DNA of 64,000 bases from Hymenobacter chitinivorans DSM 11115 (GTDB lineage: Bacteria > Bacteroidota > Bacteroidia > Cytophagales > Hymenobacteraceae): the NCBI RefSeq assembly GCF_002797555.1, contig NZ_PGFA01000001.1, forward strand, positions 434,001-498,000, written 5' to 3'. Positions 52,701 to 61,601 of the stretch are shown here, piece by piece (within the stretch, counting starts at the first letter, position 1; each line of letters opens with the position of its first letter). The notes under the pieces are model-generated. The model searched no databases, was not told the DNA's origin, and saw only the letters and a program-made list of their open reading frames with translations. A program made the translations under genes and the position numbers.

Positions 52701-55099
52701 ATGACGACTCCTCGCCGACGCTAACGGGCTGCACGTTTCGCAACAACACCGCGACCAGCGAAGGCGGTGCGCTGTACTGCTACGGTAACTCCACCCTGAC
52801 GCTGACCGGCTGTACGTTCAGCGGCAACAGAAGCGCGGCAGCCGGTGGGGCAATCGACGCCGTGAGCGGCACCCAGTTTATACTGACCAATTGCGTCTTC
52901 ACCAATAACGTGGCCGCCAATTTGGGCGGTGCCATCCAACTAAATCCCGGAATTACGGCGACGCTGACGAACTGCACACTCACCGGCAACAGCGTGACCA
53001 AGGTGGGCACCGTTAACGGCTTTACGTATGGCGGGGGCGGCATTTCCACCAATAGTCCGATTACGCTGACCAATTGCATCCTCTGGAATAACACCGGCGG
53101 CCCGGCCAACCAGGAGAACCTGTTTGAGTATTCCACTCCCAGCGTCGTCACCGTGGCCAATTCCACGGTCGGCGACTACTCGGCTACGGCCTCTACCTAC
53201 GCCGCCAAAGCCACCAACATCAGCACGACCGACCCACGGTTTGTGAACGGGGCCAGCCCAGCCGGTCCCGATGCCCTCTTCGGAACCCTCGACGACGGCC
53301 TGTCGCTGCTGCCGGGCAGCCCGGCGATTGATGCCAGCGACCCGGCTACGGCCAATACCGCCGGCGCCGACATCGTGGGCAATGCCCGCGTGGCCATTTA
53401 CGACCAGGGTGCCTACGAGGCGGTGCCGCGCTGCGCGGTGACGGCCGTGGCCCAGGCGGCTACCCTGCTGCTGGCCGCCGACGGTACCGCCACCCTCACG
53501 CCCGCCGCCATCGACAACGGCAGCACCTCGGCTTGTACTATCGCGCTACGCAGCGTGACCCCGAACACCTTTACCTGCGCCGACCTGGGCCCGCACGCTG
53601 TAACCCTGACCGTGACGGCTCTCGACGGCACGATATCGACCGCCCCGGCCACCGTGACGGTGGGCATTCCGGTACTGACCAGCACCACCTGGACCGGCCG
53701 GGCCAGCACCGACCCCGCCGACTGCGCCAACTGGAGCTACGGGCAAGGGCCCACGGCCGGCATCAGCGCCGTTGTTCCGACGGGCCTGACCAACTACCCC
53801 GCGCTGGCTACCGGCACCACCGCCGTCAACGACCTGACTATCGACGTCAACAGTCGCCTGACGCTGGCTGGCGGGGCCACGCTGGAAGTGAGCGGCAATT
53901 TCCTCAACAACGGCACGGCGGACCTGCTCGGCACGGTGGCTTTCGTGGGCAGCGCCGCTACCCAAACCCTGGGCGGCAGCACGGCCACGCTCTTCAGCGC
54001 CCTCACCGTGGCCAAGCCCGCCGGCACCGTGCAGCTGGCCCGCGACCTGACCGTGGCCGGGGCCTTAACCCTGACCAGCGGCACCCTGACGACGACCAGC
54101 TACCAGGTAAACCTAGGCAGCACGGCCAGCCTAAGCGAGAGTGAAACCGGCTACGTACTAGGCAAGGTGGCCGTGAACCGGACGCTAGCCCCCGGCACTG
54201 CCGAGACTTTCGCCGGCCTGGGCCTGACGCTGACGCCAGCCGCCGGCTCCACCGCACCCGGCGCAACGCTGGTCACGCGCACCACGGGCACGGCCCTGGA
54301 CCTAACCGGCACGAGCCAGAGCATCCTGCGCAATTTCGACATTCAGCCCGCCACCAATACGGGCCTGGACGTGACAATGGATTTTGCCTACTTCACCCAC
54401 GAACTCAACGGCATTCCCGCTGCCAACCTGGCCTTGTTGAAGTCAGTGAGTGGCACGGCGCCCTGGATTACGCAGTCGGGTACCACGGCCACCGGCAACG
54501 TCGTCACCAAAACCGGCATTGTTGACTTCTCGGTCTGGACGCTGGGCAGCAGCACTAACCCGCTGCCCGTAGAGTTGAAGGCCTTTACAGCCACGCCACA
54601 GGGCAGCGGGACCGTGCGTTTGGACTGGGCCACCGCCTCGGAAATGAACAGTAAAGTCTTCGACGTAGAGCGCAGTGCCAACGGCACGAGCTTCGAGCGT
54701 ATCGGTACGGTGGCCGCGGCAGGCACCAGCAGCACTACCCGCCGCTACATGCTACCGGACGCCGAACTGCCCGCTAGTGCCACCCAGCTCTATTACCGCC
54801 TCAAGCAGGTGGACCTAGATGGTACGTTCAGTTACTCGCCCGTGCGCACCGTGAACCTGACAGGTACCGTGGCGACCAGTCTAACCTTGTACCCCAACCC
54901 CACCCACGGCGGCGCGGCCACCCTCACGGGGGGCCAGCCGGGTACGGTGGTGACGGTGCTGGACGCGCTGGGCCGCCCGGTGACTTCGGCCACAACTGAT
55001 GCCGCCGGTACGGCCGCGCTGAAGCTGCCGGCGGGGCTGGCCGCGGGCATTTACGTGGTGCGCAATGGTACCCGCGCTCTGCGCCTGACGGTGGAGTAA
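49733..55099 (+). CDS. Giant beta-helix surface protein with T9SS type A sorting domain
   Basis: A 1788-residue exported protein. ATG 49733 gives a signal peptide (ending LLPGAARAQ). Two similar modules follow, each beginning GTRLYVxA and IWVAEGTY, continuing as right-handed beta-helix repeats (LTNCTFSGN type), and ending with a choice-of-anchor-Q-like DAGAYEF or DQGAYEA. Next come an Ig-like segment, a Thr/Ala/Gly-rich beta region with NWSYGQGP, and a C-terminal sorting domain (LYPNPTHGGAATL to the end). Within the second helix five 22-residue units (GMYNxxSSxTLTxCTLSNN) repeat in tandem. It is probably a surface adhesin or polysaccharide-binding protein; function inferred from fold only. 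Confidence 0.9.
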   Translation: MQQRYSWAARAAYSLRLCLAGSGLLLPLLPGAARAQCPTGTRLYVKADPTLTVNGTGESWTTAYISLADALEKARTCATVTEIWVAEGTYKPAFDATGTAATAAPRTRTFLLKSGVSLYGGFAGTEAALADRTAGHETILSGDFNGDDVTTGSGSNLAITGNSENAYHVLLATNLPASPATGLSGFSIRGGNAVGAPMVAGTATLPPGSAGGLGSNSSTLTLTDCAFSGNAALSGGGLYGISSALKLIGCTFSNNATTSTGGGMVSGTSTLLTLSGCTFSGNRAATNGGGLTNSSAANSTFTNCTFSNNAANSGGGINTAGGTLTSLKLTGCLFSGNKATSTFGGGIAASSSAPTLTNCVFSGNTAATNGGGLYNINASPALFSCIFVGNAAAAGGGGYFTGSSSSSTLVNCTLTGNTATGNGGGLFFDTSTGGMVRNAILWNNTNTAATPAQQNIYKATTTASPSVSNSIVGDYVAGFGGGTTNISGSSSTISKADPRFVNAADPDGPDNIFGTTDDGLALQAGPAVDLGSSGTPTTPVTDITGAPRSGLPDAGAYEFQCAGGTRLYVNAAVTTPGNGATWATAIARLSDALRLAKTTGGCGATVVEIWVAEGTYTPAYNGNTVPTDLRTRTFQLKSGVSIYGGFAGTEAALADRTAGHETVLSGDFNGNDQYVFSNNAENAYSVLTGASIPVSPATVLDGLSVRGGNANGGTAATSRGGGFTNTSGSGPTLTNCVFSGNSALIGGGLYNASATVVLSNCTFSGNRATYVDPFGNSLPNNSGGGMYNIAAPTITGCTFSDNLASSGAGMYNTSSSLTLTNCTLSNNQGEGMYNASASPTLMGCTLSNNQRDGMYNTASSPTLTDCTLSNNRYNGMYNEAASAARLTRCILNNNLYGGMYNHASSPMLTTCTLSGNTASFYSRFQGYFRDGGGGMYNEAASSPVLTGCTFSNNTCTYYGGAIFNNASSPQLTNCTFDGNSAQSAGAMFGNDDSSPTLTGCTFRNNTATSEGGALYCYGNSTLTLTGCTFSGNRSAAAGGAIDAVSGTQFILTNCVFTNNVAANLGGAIQLNPGITATLTNCTLTGNSVTKVGTVNGFTYGGGGISTNSPITLTNCILWNNTGGPANQENLFEYSTPSVVTVANSTVGDYSATASTYAAKATNISTTDPRFVNGASPAGPDALFGTLDDGLSLLPGSPAIDASDPATANTAGADIVGNARVAIYDQGAYEAVPRCAVTAVAQAATLLLAADGTATLTPAAIDNGSTSACTIALRSVTPNTFTCADLGPHAVTLTVTALDGTISTAPATVTVGIPVLTSTTWTGRASTDPADCANWSYGQGPTAGISAVVPTGLTNYPALATGTTAVNDLTIDVNSRLTLAGGATLEVSGNFLNNGTADLLGTVAFVGSAATQTLGGSTATLFSALTVAKPAGTVQLARDLTVAGALTLTSGTLTTTSYQVNLGSTASLSESETGYVLGKVAVNRTLAPGTAETFAGLGLTLTPAAGSTAPGATLVTRTTGTALDLTGTSQSILRNFDIQPATNTGLDVTMDFAYFTHELNGIPAANLALLKSVSGTAPWITQSGTTATGNVVTKTGIVDFSVWTLGSSTNPLPVELKAFTATPQGSGTVRLDWATASEMNSKVFDVERSANGTSFERIGTVAAAGTSSTTRRYMLPDAELPASATQLYYRLKQVDLDGTFSYSPVRTVNLTGTVATSLTLYPNPTHGGAATLTGGQPGTVVTVLDALGRPVTSATTDAAGTAALKLPAGLAAGIYVVRNGTRALRLTVE

Positions 55100-55130
55100 G
55101 CTCCTGGCACGACGCGGCAGCACCGCAGCA

Positions 55131-55168
55131 CACAGCAAGAGCGGGCCATTTGGTCCGCTCTTGCTGTG
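55131..55168 (+). terminator. Hairpin after the surface-protein gene
   Basis: CACAGCAAGAGCGG (55131-55144) pairs perfectly with CCGCTCTTGCTGTG (55155-55168) over a 10-nt loop. There is no T-run, so termination efficiency is uncertain. Confidence 0.65.
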
Positions 55169-55310
55169 TAGGCATCTGGGCAATACCAGGGTCGGGCGCT
55201 GGCCTTTAGTGGGACTTACGGATTACTACACAGGCCATGGAAGTGGGGGTTTGCGTTAAAGTAAGTATTGTGTGCCGTTCAACGTGCTATGGTTTCTGCT
55301 TGCTGAGAAA

Positions 55311-55505
55311 CCACCAACACTACTAAAAAACTGTTCCGGCCAAGCCGGAACGCTTTAAAGAATCTGGACAAGGACGAGGCGGAAGCTTTAAAGAAAAAGT
55401 ATCGTAATACAGCTTCTCCCATGCTGCACTCATCCCGGCAGCTTCGGATACCTTCGGCTGCCCCTGCCAAAACGGCCGCCTCTCAACTCCGGCCCGAAGT
55501 GTGAC
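55311..55505. repeat. 0.2 kb repeat B, downstream of the giant surface-protein gene
   Basis: Direct-orientation partner of 49258-49456. It occupies the second half of the 418-nt gap 55100-55517, just before the ABC exporter. A GTTCCGGCCAAGCCGGAAC hairpin near 55332-55351 is conserved in position with TTACGGCCATAAGCCG in copy A. Nothing else is recognised in the gap besides the 55131-55168 hairpin. Confidence 0.75.
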
Positions 55506-55517
55506 GTAGCTCCGGCT

Positions 55518-57389
55518 ATGTCCTGGTTATCCAAAAAGTTTGCGAAAATATCGGCCAAGCGGCCCCGGCCCGACGGCAAGCCGGCCCTGAGTGTGCGCGA
55601 AAGGGTGTCGGCCCTAAAAAACCTGCCCGAGTTTCTGCGCCTGATCTGGGAAACCAGCCCGGGCCTGACCCTGGGCAACATCGGGCTGCGCCTGCTGCGG
55701 GCCGCCTTGCCGGTGGCCATGCTCTATGTGGCCCGCCTGATTCTGGATACTGTTATCGGCCTTTCGCGCCAGCCGGGCGGCTCGGTTACGCCCATTATCG
55801 GGCTGGTGGGGCTGGAATTCGGTTTGGCTATTCTCTCCGACGTGCTGGGCCGGGGTGTGGCTCTGCTCGATAGTCTGCTCGGCGACCTGTTTGCCAACCG
55901 CTCCTCGGTGCGCCTGATGGAGCACGCCGGCCAGCTCGACCTCGACCAGTTCGAAGACAGTGTGTTCTACGACAAGCTCGAAAGGGCCCGCCGCCAGACA
56001 CTTTCCCGCACGGTGCTCATGTCGCAGGTTCTGTCTCAGGCCCAGGATATCATCACGATGGTGTTTCTGGCCGTGGGGTTGGCCGCTTTCAATCCGTGGC
56101 TGCTGCTGTTGCTGCTGGTGGCGGTAGTGCCGGCGTTTTTGGGCGAGTCGCACTTTAATGAGCGTAGCTATTCGCTGGTGCACGGCTGGACGCCCGAGCG
56201 CCGGGAGCTGGACTACCTGCGCCAGACCGGGGCTTCCGACGAAACGGCCAAGGAAGTAAAGATTTTCGGGCTGTCAGGCTTTCTGATTGAGCGGTTCCGA
56301 ACCCTGTCCGCCGAGTTTTACCAGAAAAACAAAGCCCTCGTGGTGCGGCGGGCCGGCTGGGGGGCGCTGTTTGCCGCCGTGGGCGCGGCCGGCTACTACG
56401 CGGCCTACCTCTACATCATTGCCCAGGCCATCCGGGGCCATATTTCCATCGGGCAGCTCACATTCTTGTCGGGTTCTTTTGCCCGGATGCGGGGCTTGCT
56501 GGAAGGCATTTTGAGTCGGTTTAGCAGCGTGGCCGAAGGCGCGCTCTACCTGCAGGATTTCTTCGACTTCTTCCACTTGCAGCCCCGCATCGTGCGGGCC
56601 GAGGGCCAGGCGGTGCGGCCGTTTCCGCGGCCGATTCGGCGGGGCTTCGAATTTGAAAATGTAGGCTTTCAGTACCGTGGCTCTAGTAAGTGGGCCATTC
56701 GCAACCTGAACTTCACGCTGCGGGCCGGCGAAAAGCTGGCCCTGGTGGGCGAAAACGGGGCCGGCAAAACCACGCTGGTCAAGCTGCTCAGCCGCCTCTA
56801 CGACCCCACGGAAGGCCGCATCCTGCTCGACGGCCACGATTTGCGCGAGTATGACCCGGCCGAGCTGCGCCAGGAAATCGGGGTGATTTTCCAGGACTTC
56901 GTGCGGTTTCAGCTCTCGGCCAGCCAAAACCTGGCCGTGGGCCGCATCGAGGAAAAGGAAAACCAGGGCCGGATTCAGTCGGCCGCGGCCCAGAGCCTGG
57001 CCGACACCGTAATTAAGAAGCTGCCCGCCGGCTACGAGCAGATGATTGGCCGCCGCTTCGCCGGGGGCGTGGACCTGAGCGGGGGCGAGTGGCAGAAAAT
57101 TGCGTTGGGCCGGGCCTACATGCGCGATGCCCAGCTGCTGATTCTCGACGAGCCCACCGCTGCCCTCGACGCTCGGGCCGAGCACGAGGTCTTCCAGCGC
57201 TTCGCCGACCTGACCCAGGGCAAGACGGCCGTGCTTATTTCCCACCGCTTCAGCACCGTGCGCATGGCCGACCGAATTCTGGTAATTGAGAACGGGCAGT
57301 TTGTCGAAATCGGCTCCCACGAGGAGCTGCTGGCCCGCAATGGCCGCTACGCCGAGCTGTTTGCCCTGCAGGCCGCCGGGTATCGGTAG
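55518..57389 (+). CDS. ABC transporter, exporter half-transporter (fused membrane and ATPase domains)
   Basis: A 623-residue protein. The membrane domain (about residues 40-345) has about six helices. The ATPase domain has Walker A LVGENGAGKTTLVKLL, signature VDLSGGEWQKIALGRAY, Walker B LLILDEPTAALDAR, and the His loop of VLISHRFSTV. It would work as a homodimer or heterodimer to export lipid, peptide or drug; no partner gene is adjacent, so a homodimer is likely. ATG 55518 follows directly after repeat B. No promoter box was found. Confidence 0.93.
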   Translation: MSWLSKKFAKISAKRPRPDGKPALSVRERVSALKNLPEFLRLIWETSPGLTLGNIGLRLLRAALPVAMLYVARLILDTVIGLSRQPGGSVTPIIGLVGLEFGLAILSDVLGRGVALLDSLLGDLFANRSSVRLMEHAGQLDLDQFEDSVFYDKLERARRQTLSRTVLMSQVLSQAQDIITMVFLAVGLAAFNPWLLLLLLVAVVPAFLGESHFNERSYSLVHGWTPERRELDYLRQTGASDETAKEVKIFGLSGFLIERFRTLSAEFYQKNKALVVRRAGWGALFAAVGAAGYYAAYLYIIAQAIRGHISIGQLTFLSGSFARMRGLLEGILSRFSSVAEGALYLQDFFDFFHLQPRIVRAEGQAVRPFPRPIRRGFEFENVGFQYRGSSKWAIRNLNFTLRAGEKLALVGENGAGKTTLVKLLSRLYDPTEGRILLDGHDLREYDPAELRQEIGVIFQDFVRFQLSASQNLAVGRIEEKENQGRIQSAAAQSLADTVIKKLPAGYEQMIGRRFAGGVDLSGGEWQKIALGRAYMRDAQLLILDEPTAALDARAEHEVFQRFADLTQGKTAVLISHRFSTVRMADRILVIENGQFVEIGSHEELLARNGRYAELFALQAAGYR

Positions 57390-57536
57390 GATACAACTGC
57401 CGGGCTAGAACCCCGCTGCCGACGGCAGAAAGCCCGAAAACAAAATTTTTTGCGACTTTTTTGCCGGCAAATCAATACATAAGGGTCTAGGATATCGTAT
57501 CTTAGGATGAACATCCCCCCAAGTGATTTGCTGCGC

Positions 57537-58124
57537 ATGAAACGGACTTCTATTCTGCTTTTCGGGCTTGCCCTGGCTCTTTCCGGCTGTTTTGCGGCCC
57601 GGGAGGCCCGTATCGAGTCTGATTATAGTTATACCGGCAACTTCCGCCGCTACCGCACTTACGAGTTTGTTACGGGCCAGGGCCTGGCCGCCGATTCCAG
57701 TAAGCTGGGCGAGATTCTGCGCGACGCTATCCGGACGCGCATGCGGGTGCAGGGCTACAAGCCGGCTCGCAACCGTCCCGATTTGCTGGTAATGTTCCGG
57801 CTCTTTGAGGGCGACATGGCGTTCCGCGGCTACGCCCAGGAAGACATGACCCGCTGGATGACCTCGGGGATGGTGGAAGACGACGAAACGCCCAAAGAAG
57901 TGCGGCAGGGCTACCAACCCGTGCGCATGGTGCTGGCCGAAGGCACCCTGTTGGTCACCCTCATCGACAACCGCACCAACCGCGCCGTCTGGAATGGCTA
58001 CGCCTCGGGCGTAACCGTGCCGCCCGGGCCCCAAGGTGAGATGATACTGCGCCGCTCCGTGCGCTCCATCTTCGACCAGTACCACGTCTTCACCGAAGGC
58101 TACCTCGAAGGAGCTAGTCAGTAG
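57537..58124 (+). CDS. DUF4136 lipoprotein
   Basis: A 195-residue lipoprotein. ATG 57537 (MKRTSILLFGLALALSGC) gives a lipobox; an ATG 10 codons earlier is possible but would spoil the signal. DUF4136 pattern: DYSYTGNFRRYRTYEFV, LGEILRDAIRTRMRVQGYKP, RPDLLVMFRLFEG, IDNRTNRAVWNGYASG. These lipoproteins are envelope-bound with unknown function. A terminator-like repeat follows. Confidence 0.88.
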   Translation: MKRTSILLFGLALALSGCFAAREARIESDYSYTGNFRRYRTYEFVTGQGLAADSSKLGEILRDAIRTRMRVQGYKPARNRPDLLVMFRLFEGDMAFRGYAQEDMTRWMTSGMVEDDETPKEVRQGYQPVRMVLAEGTLLVTLIDNRTNRAVWNGYASGVTVPPGPQGEMILRRSVRSIFDQYHVFTEGYLEGASQ

Positions 58125-58136
58125 TAAGACTAATTA

Positions 58137-58235
58137 ACCGTCATATCTCGCTAGGGCTCGACATGACGGTCTTTTTTGCTGCAACGAAGCGGTAGAGATG
58201 CTTCGACTGCGCTACGCTGTGCTCAGCATGACGGT
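58137..58235. repeat. GTCATG/GCATGAC repeat with terminator after the DUF4136 gene
   Basis: ACCGTCAT (58137-58144) pairs with ATGACGGT (58163-58170) and is followed by T6, so it acts as an intrinsic terminator. A further AGCATGACGGTC lies at 58227-58238 after GAGATGCTTCGACTGCGCT, a word family I recall as widespread between Hymenobacter genes. Confidence 0.65.
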
Positions 58236-58238
58236 CTT

Positions 58239-59222
58239 TCAACCGCCGTTGCGCACCTGAATCAGCTCGGCGGCCACGCTGATGGCAATTTCCTCGGGCG
58301 TACGGCTGTGAATCGGAATTCCGATGGGGGCGCGCAGGTGGGCCAGCTCCGCGGCAGAGTAGCCCGACGCAAGCAGGCTGCCCAGCAGCTCCTTTATTTT
58401 GGCCGCGCTACCCATCAGGCCCAGATACTTCACCTGATGACTTAGCAGCTGGCGCAGGGCCACTTCGTCGGGCCGGTAGCCGAAGGTCATAATCACCACG
58501 TACTGGTTGAGTCCCTGCGGCACCTGTTCGGCCAGGGTGTCGTACTGCACGGTGCGCTTGTGGTGGGCGTAGGGGTTTTGCTGGTGGGTATTGAGTCCGG
58601 CCCGGTCGTCGAGCACCGTTATTTCGAAATCGAGCGTGGCCGCCACCCGCGACAAGGCCAGGGCCACGTGCCCACCGCCCACGATGGTCAGAAAGTCCCG
58701 AAAACCCAACTGCTCGCGGTATTCCCAGTCGGGGCCGGGGCGGTAGGCATAAAAATCAGCGCCAGCATCGGCTGTAGCCACAACTAGGCCAGTAGCCGTG
58801 ATGCGTAGCGCAGCCCGTTGGAACTGCTCCAAAGTATTTACTGTGGCTTCCACTTGTGGCAAATCGGTGGAGGGCACGGGGTAGAGCAGCAGTACCTGCT
58901 CGCCCGAGCAAATCATGCCGGAGCGGTCCTCGGGGGCTTCCTTGCGGTGAATTTGGGGCCGAATCATTAACTCCGCATTGGCCTCCTGCATCCGGGCCCG
59001 GGCCAGCTCCACAAACTTGTGTTCCATGATGCCGCCACCGATAGAGCCGGCCATGCCATCGGCGGCAACGCTCATCTTAAAGCCCTGCCGGCCCGGACTG
59101 CTGCCCGAGCTGCTCAGCACGCACAGCAGCGTTACGGGCTGGTTTCGGCGCAGACAGTCGGCCACGTGCTGCCACACGGGAAAGTCGCGCGGGAGGGAAG
59201 GGGAAGCGGAAAACGGCGCCAC
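58239..59222 (-). CDS. xdhC: XdhC family molybdenum hydroxylase maturation factor
   Basis: A 327-residue protein if started at GTG 59222. It has the XdhC/CoxI N-terminal domain (WQHVADCLRRN, LSSSGSSPGRQGFKMSV, GSIGGGIMEHKFVELA, MICSGEQVLLLYP) and a C-terminal Rossmann domain (FLTIVGGGHVALALSR, VMTFGYRPDEVALRQLL, GLMGSAAKIKELL). XdhC delivers the sulfurated molybdenum cofactor to xanthine dehydrogenase-like enzymes. The longest frame starts at ATG 59270, but that part lies inside a terminator hairpin, so GTG 59222 or 59177 is more likely. It is the last gene of the hydroxylase locus. Confidence 0.9.
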   Translation of the reverse strand: MAPFSASPSLPRDFPVWQHVADCLRRNQPVTLLCVLSSSGSSPGRQGFKMSVAADGMAGSIGGGIMEHKFVELARARMQEANAELMIRPQIHRKEAPEDRSGMICSGEQVLLLYPVPSTDLPQVEATVNTLEQFQRAALRITATGLVVATADAGADFYAYRPGPDWEYREQLGFRDFLTIVGGGHVALALSRVAATLDFEITVLDDRAGLNTHQQNPYAHHKRTVQYDTLAEQVPQGLNQYVVIMTFGYRPDEVALRQLLSHQVKYLGLMGSAAKIKELLGSLLASGYSAAELAHLRAPIGIPIHSRTPEEIAISVAAELIQVRNGG

Positions 59223-59233
59223 AAAATTAGACT

Positions 59234-59241
59234 CAAAAGTA
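59234..59241 (-). promoter_or_regulatory. -7 promoter box for xdhC
   Basis: Reads TACTTTTG on the minus strand; a second box, TAATTTTG, follows at 59229-59222. Both match TAnnTTTG. They lie just after the xdhB terminator hairpin, suggesting separate transcription of xdhC. Confidence 0.45.
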
Positions 59242-59244
59242 AAA

Positions 59245-59288
59245 GGCCCGGGCGGCCCGCCTTTTTGCAAAGCCGGTCCGCCCGGGCC
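59245..59288 (-). terminator. Terminator between xdhB and xdhC
   Basis: GGCCCGGGCGG and CCGCCCGGGCC form 11-bp arms. On the minus strand they are followed by TTTTACTTTTG, T-rich enough for intrinsic termination. Confidence 0.6.
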
Positions 59289-59300
59289 AACAATGAAACG

Positions 59301-61601
59301 CTAGGCTACCGTGGCACCGGGTGTGAGCTGCACCACTTCCTCGGCCACGCCGCTGGGGTAGAGGTTGAGCAAAGCCTTTTCGGGGGTAATGGGCGCCGAA
59401 AATGCGGGTCGGTGGCTGGGCCGGAAGGCGCTGATGGCGTCGCGCACCGCGAAATAGGCCCCAATGCCGTACATCAGCGGCGGCTCCCCCACGGCCTTGG
59501 ACCGCAGGATGGCCCGCGGGTGGCCCGGCGTATCGAGAAAATGCACGTCGATACGCTGGGGCACAGAGTACAGGTCCGGGATTTTGTAGCTGTTGAGCGA
59601 GTTGCTGAGCAGGCGGCCTTCCTCGTTGTAAATCAGCTCTTCCATCGTCATCCAGCCAATGCCCTGCACCGCCCCGCCCTCAATCTGGCCCTGGTCGATA
59701 TGCGGGTTCATACTCTCGCCGAAGTCGTGCACGATGCGCAACGCATCGAAGGTATAGGTGCCGCGCAGGCAGTCGAGCGTCACGGTGGTGTAGGCCGTGC
59801 CGTAGACGTGGTAAGCAAACGGGTAGCCCTGGTTCGTGACCGGGTCGAAGTGAATGTCGGGGGTGGCGTAGTGGGCGTTTTCGGTCAGGTTGACCCGCTT
59901 CCAGTACGCCGACGACACCAGCTTGTCCCAGTTCGTATCGGCCGGAATGCCGGCGGCCAGCACCTCTTCGTCCCGGATTTCCAGCCCTTCGTAATTCAGC
60001 GTGTATTCCAGCACGGCGTGGCGCAAAAGTCGCTCCCGCAGGGCCTCACAAGCCATTTGGGTAGCCTTGCCATTCAAATCAGCGGTGGCGCTGGCCGCCG
60101 ATGGGGAAGTGTTGGCCACCCGCGTCGTGTTCGTCGATTCGACCTTGATGCGGTTAATCGAGATGCCCAGCGTCTGGGCCGCTACCTGGGCAATTTTGGT
60201 GTTCACGCCCTGACCCATTTCCACCGCGCCGGTGCTCACGCCCACCGAGCCGTCGGTGTAGATGTGTACCAGGGCCCGGGCCTGGTTCATCGGCGTTTTG
60301 GTGAAGGAAATACCGAAGCAAATCGGCATCACCGACAAGCCCTTTTTCAAACGCTCATTCTGCTGATTAAACGCGTCTACCTCCGCGCGCAGCTTGGGTA
60401 GGTCGTAGAGCTGAGCGGCCGTGTCCCAGGCCAGCTCGGCGTTGCACATTTCAGCCGGCTGCCGGTACGAGAACAGGTCGTTTTCGCGCAGCAGGTTGCG
60501 CCGCTGAATCTCGCTGGGGGCCACGCCCAGGGTTTCGGCCGCCTTCACAATGGCCGACTCCATCACGAACATGCCCTGTGGACCACCGAAGCCCCGAAAC
60601 GCCGTGTTGGGGGGTAAGTTGGTGCGGCAGCTGTAGGCCGTGGCCCGCACGTTGGGCACGAAATAGGCGTTGGTAGCGTGAAACAGCGTCCGTTCCAGCA
60701 CCGCCGGCGACAAATCGGCGGCGGCCCCGGCGTTCTGGTAAAAGGTGACTTCGTAGGCCAGAATCCGCAGGTTTTCGTCGAGGCCGATGCGGAAGTCGGA
60801 CGAGTAGGGGTGGCGCTTGCCGGTCATGCGCATATCGGCCATCCGGTCGAGGACCAGCTTCACGGGGCGGCGCACCACGAAGGCGCCCAGCGCGGCCAGG
60901 GCGCCCCAGGTCGTGGCCTGGTCTTCCTTGCCGCCGAAGCCGCCGCCGAGGCGGGTCACGTCGACTTCCACCTGGTGCATGCCCACGCCCAGCACGTGGG
61001 CCGTGTGGCGCTGCACGGCCGTGGGGCCCTGGGTCGAAGAAATGATGCGCACCCCGCCCATTTCGGTTGGGAAGGCGTAGGCACCCTGGGTTTCGATGTA
61101 GAGGTGTTCCTGCCCGCCGGATTCGGCTTCGCCCTCGAAAATGTGGGCGCACTGGCTCCACACGGCGTCCGGGTCGCCGAGGCTGAAGGTGCGGGGCGGC
61201 ACGATCAGCTCGCCCTGGGCCGCGGCCACGCGCGGGTCGGTGATGATGGGCAGCGGATCAACATCGACGCGGATAAGGGCCAGGGCGGCCTGGGCCTGGT
61301 GCTCGGTATCGGCCAGCACCAGGGCCACGGGCTGCCCGCGGAAGTGGACGTGGCCCTCGGCCAGCAGAGGTTCGTCGGGCACAATACCACCAATCTGGTT
61401 GTCGCCGGGAATGTCGGCCGCCGTCAGGATGCGGTACACGCCGGGCGCGTTCAGGGCGTCGCTCAGGTCGAGACCATTGAGCACACCGTGAGCCAGCGGC
61501 GACTCGAACACGGCCGCGTACAGGGTGCCTTGCTGCACCGGAACATCATCCAGGTATTGGGATTCGCCGCGCACGTGGCGCACCGGGTCGAGGTGATTCA
61601 T
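59301..61601 (-). CDS. xdhB: Xanthine dehydrogenase/aldehyde oxidase family molybdopterin-binding subunit
   Basis: A 766-residue subunit. It has the a/b-hammerhead domain (RHVRGESQYLDDVPVQQGTLYAAV) and the cofactor-binding domain (GGFGGKEDQAT, AFRGFGGPQGMFVMES, GVSTGAVEMGQGVNTKIAQ, IEGGAVQGIGWMTMEEL, VGEPPLMYGIGAYFA). It probably oxidises a purine such as hypoxanthine/xanthine; the substrate is inferred from similarity to bacterial XdhB and from xdhC next to it. The FeS/FAD partner lies upstream across 346 nt containing a palindromic repeat. Confidence 0.93.
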   Translation of the reverse strand: MNHLDPVRHVRGESQYLDDVPVQQGTLYAAVFESPLAHGVLNGLDLSDALNAPGVYRILTAADIPGDNQIGGIVPDEPLLAEGHVHFRGQPVALVLADTEHQAQAALALIRVDVDPLPIITDPRVAAAQGELIVPPRTFSLGDPDAVWSQCAHIFEGEAESGGQEHLYIETQGAYAFPTEMGGVRIISSTQGPTAVQRHTAHVLGVGMHQVEVDVTRLGGGFGGKEDQATTWGALAALGAFVVRRPVKLVLDRMADMRMTGKRHPYSSDFRIGLDENLRILAYEVTFYQNAGAAADLSPAVLERTLFHATNAYFVPNVRATAYSCRTNLPPNTAFRGFGGPQGMFVMESAIVKAAETLGVAPSEIQRRNLLRENDLFSYRQPAEMCNAELAWDTAAQLYDLPKLRAEVDAFNQQNERLKKGLSVMPICFGISFTKTPMNQARALVHIYTDGSVGVSTGAVEMGQGVNTKIAQVAAQTLGISINRIKVESTNTTRVANTSPSAASATADLNGKATQMACEALRERLLRHAVLEYTLNYEGLEIRDEEVLAAGIPADTNWDKLVSSAYWKRVNLTENAHYATPDIHFDPVTNQGYPFAYHVYGTAYTTVTLDCLRGTYTFDALRIVHDFGESMNPHIDQGQIEGGAVQGIGWMTMEELIYNEEGRLLSNSLNSYKIPDLYSVPQRIDVHFLDTPGHPRAILRSKAVGEPPLMYGIGAYFAVRDAISAFRPSHRPAFSAPITPEKALLNLYPSGVAEEVVQLTPGATVA

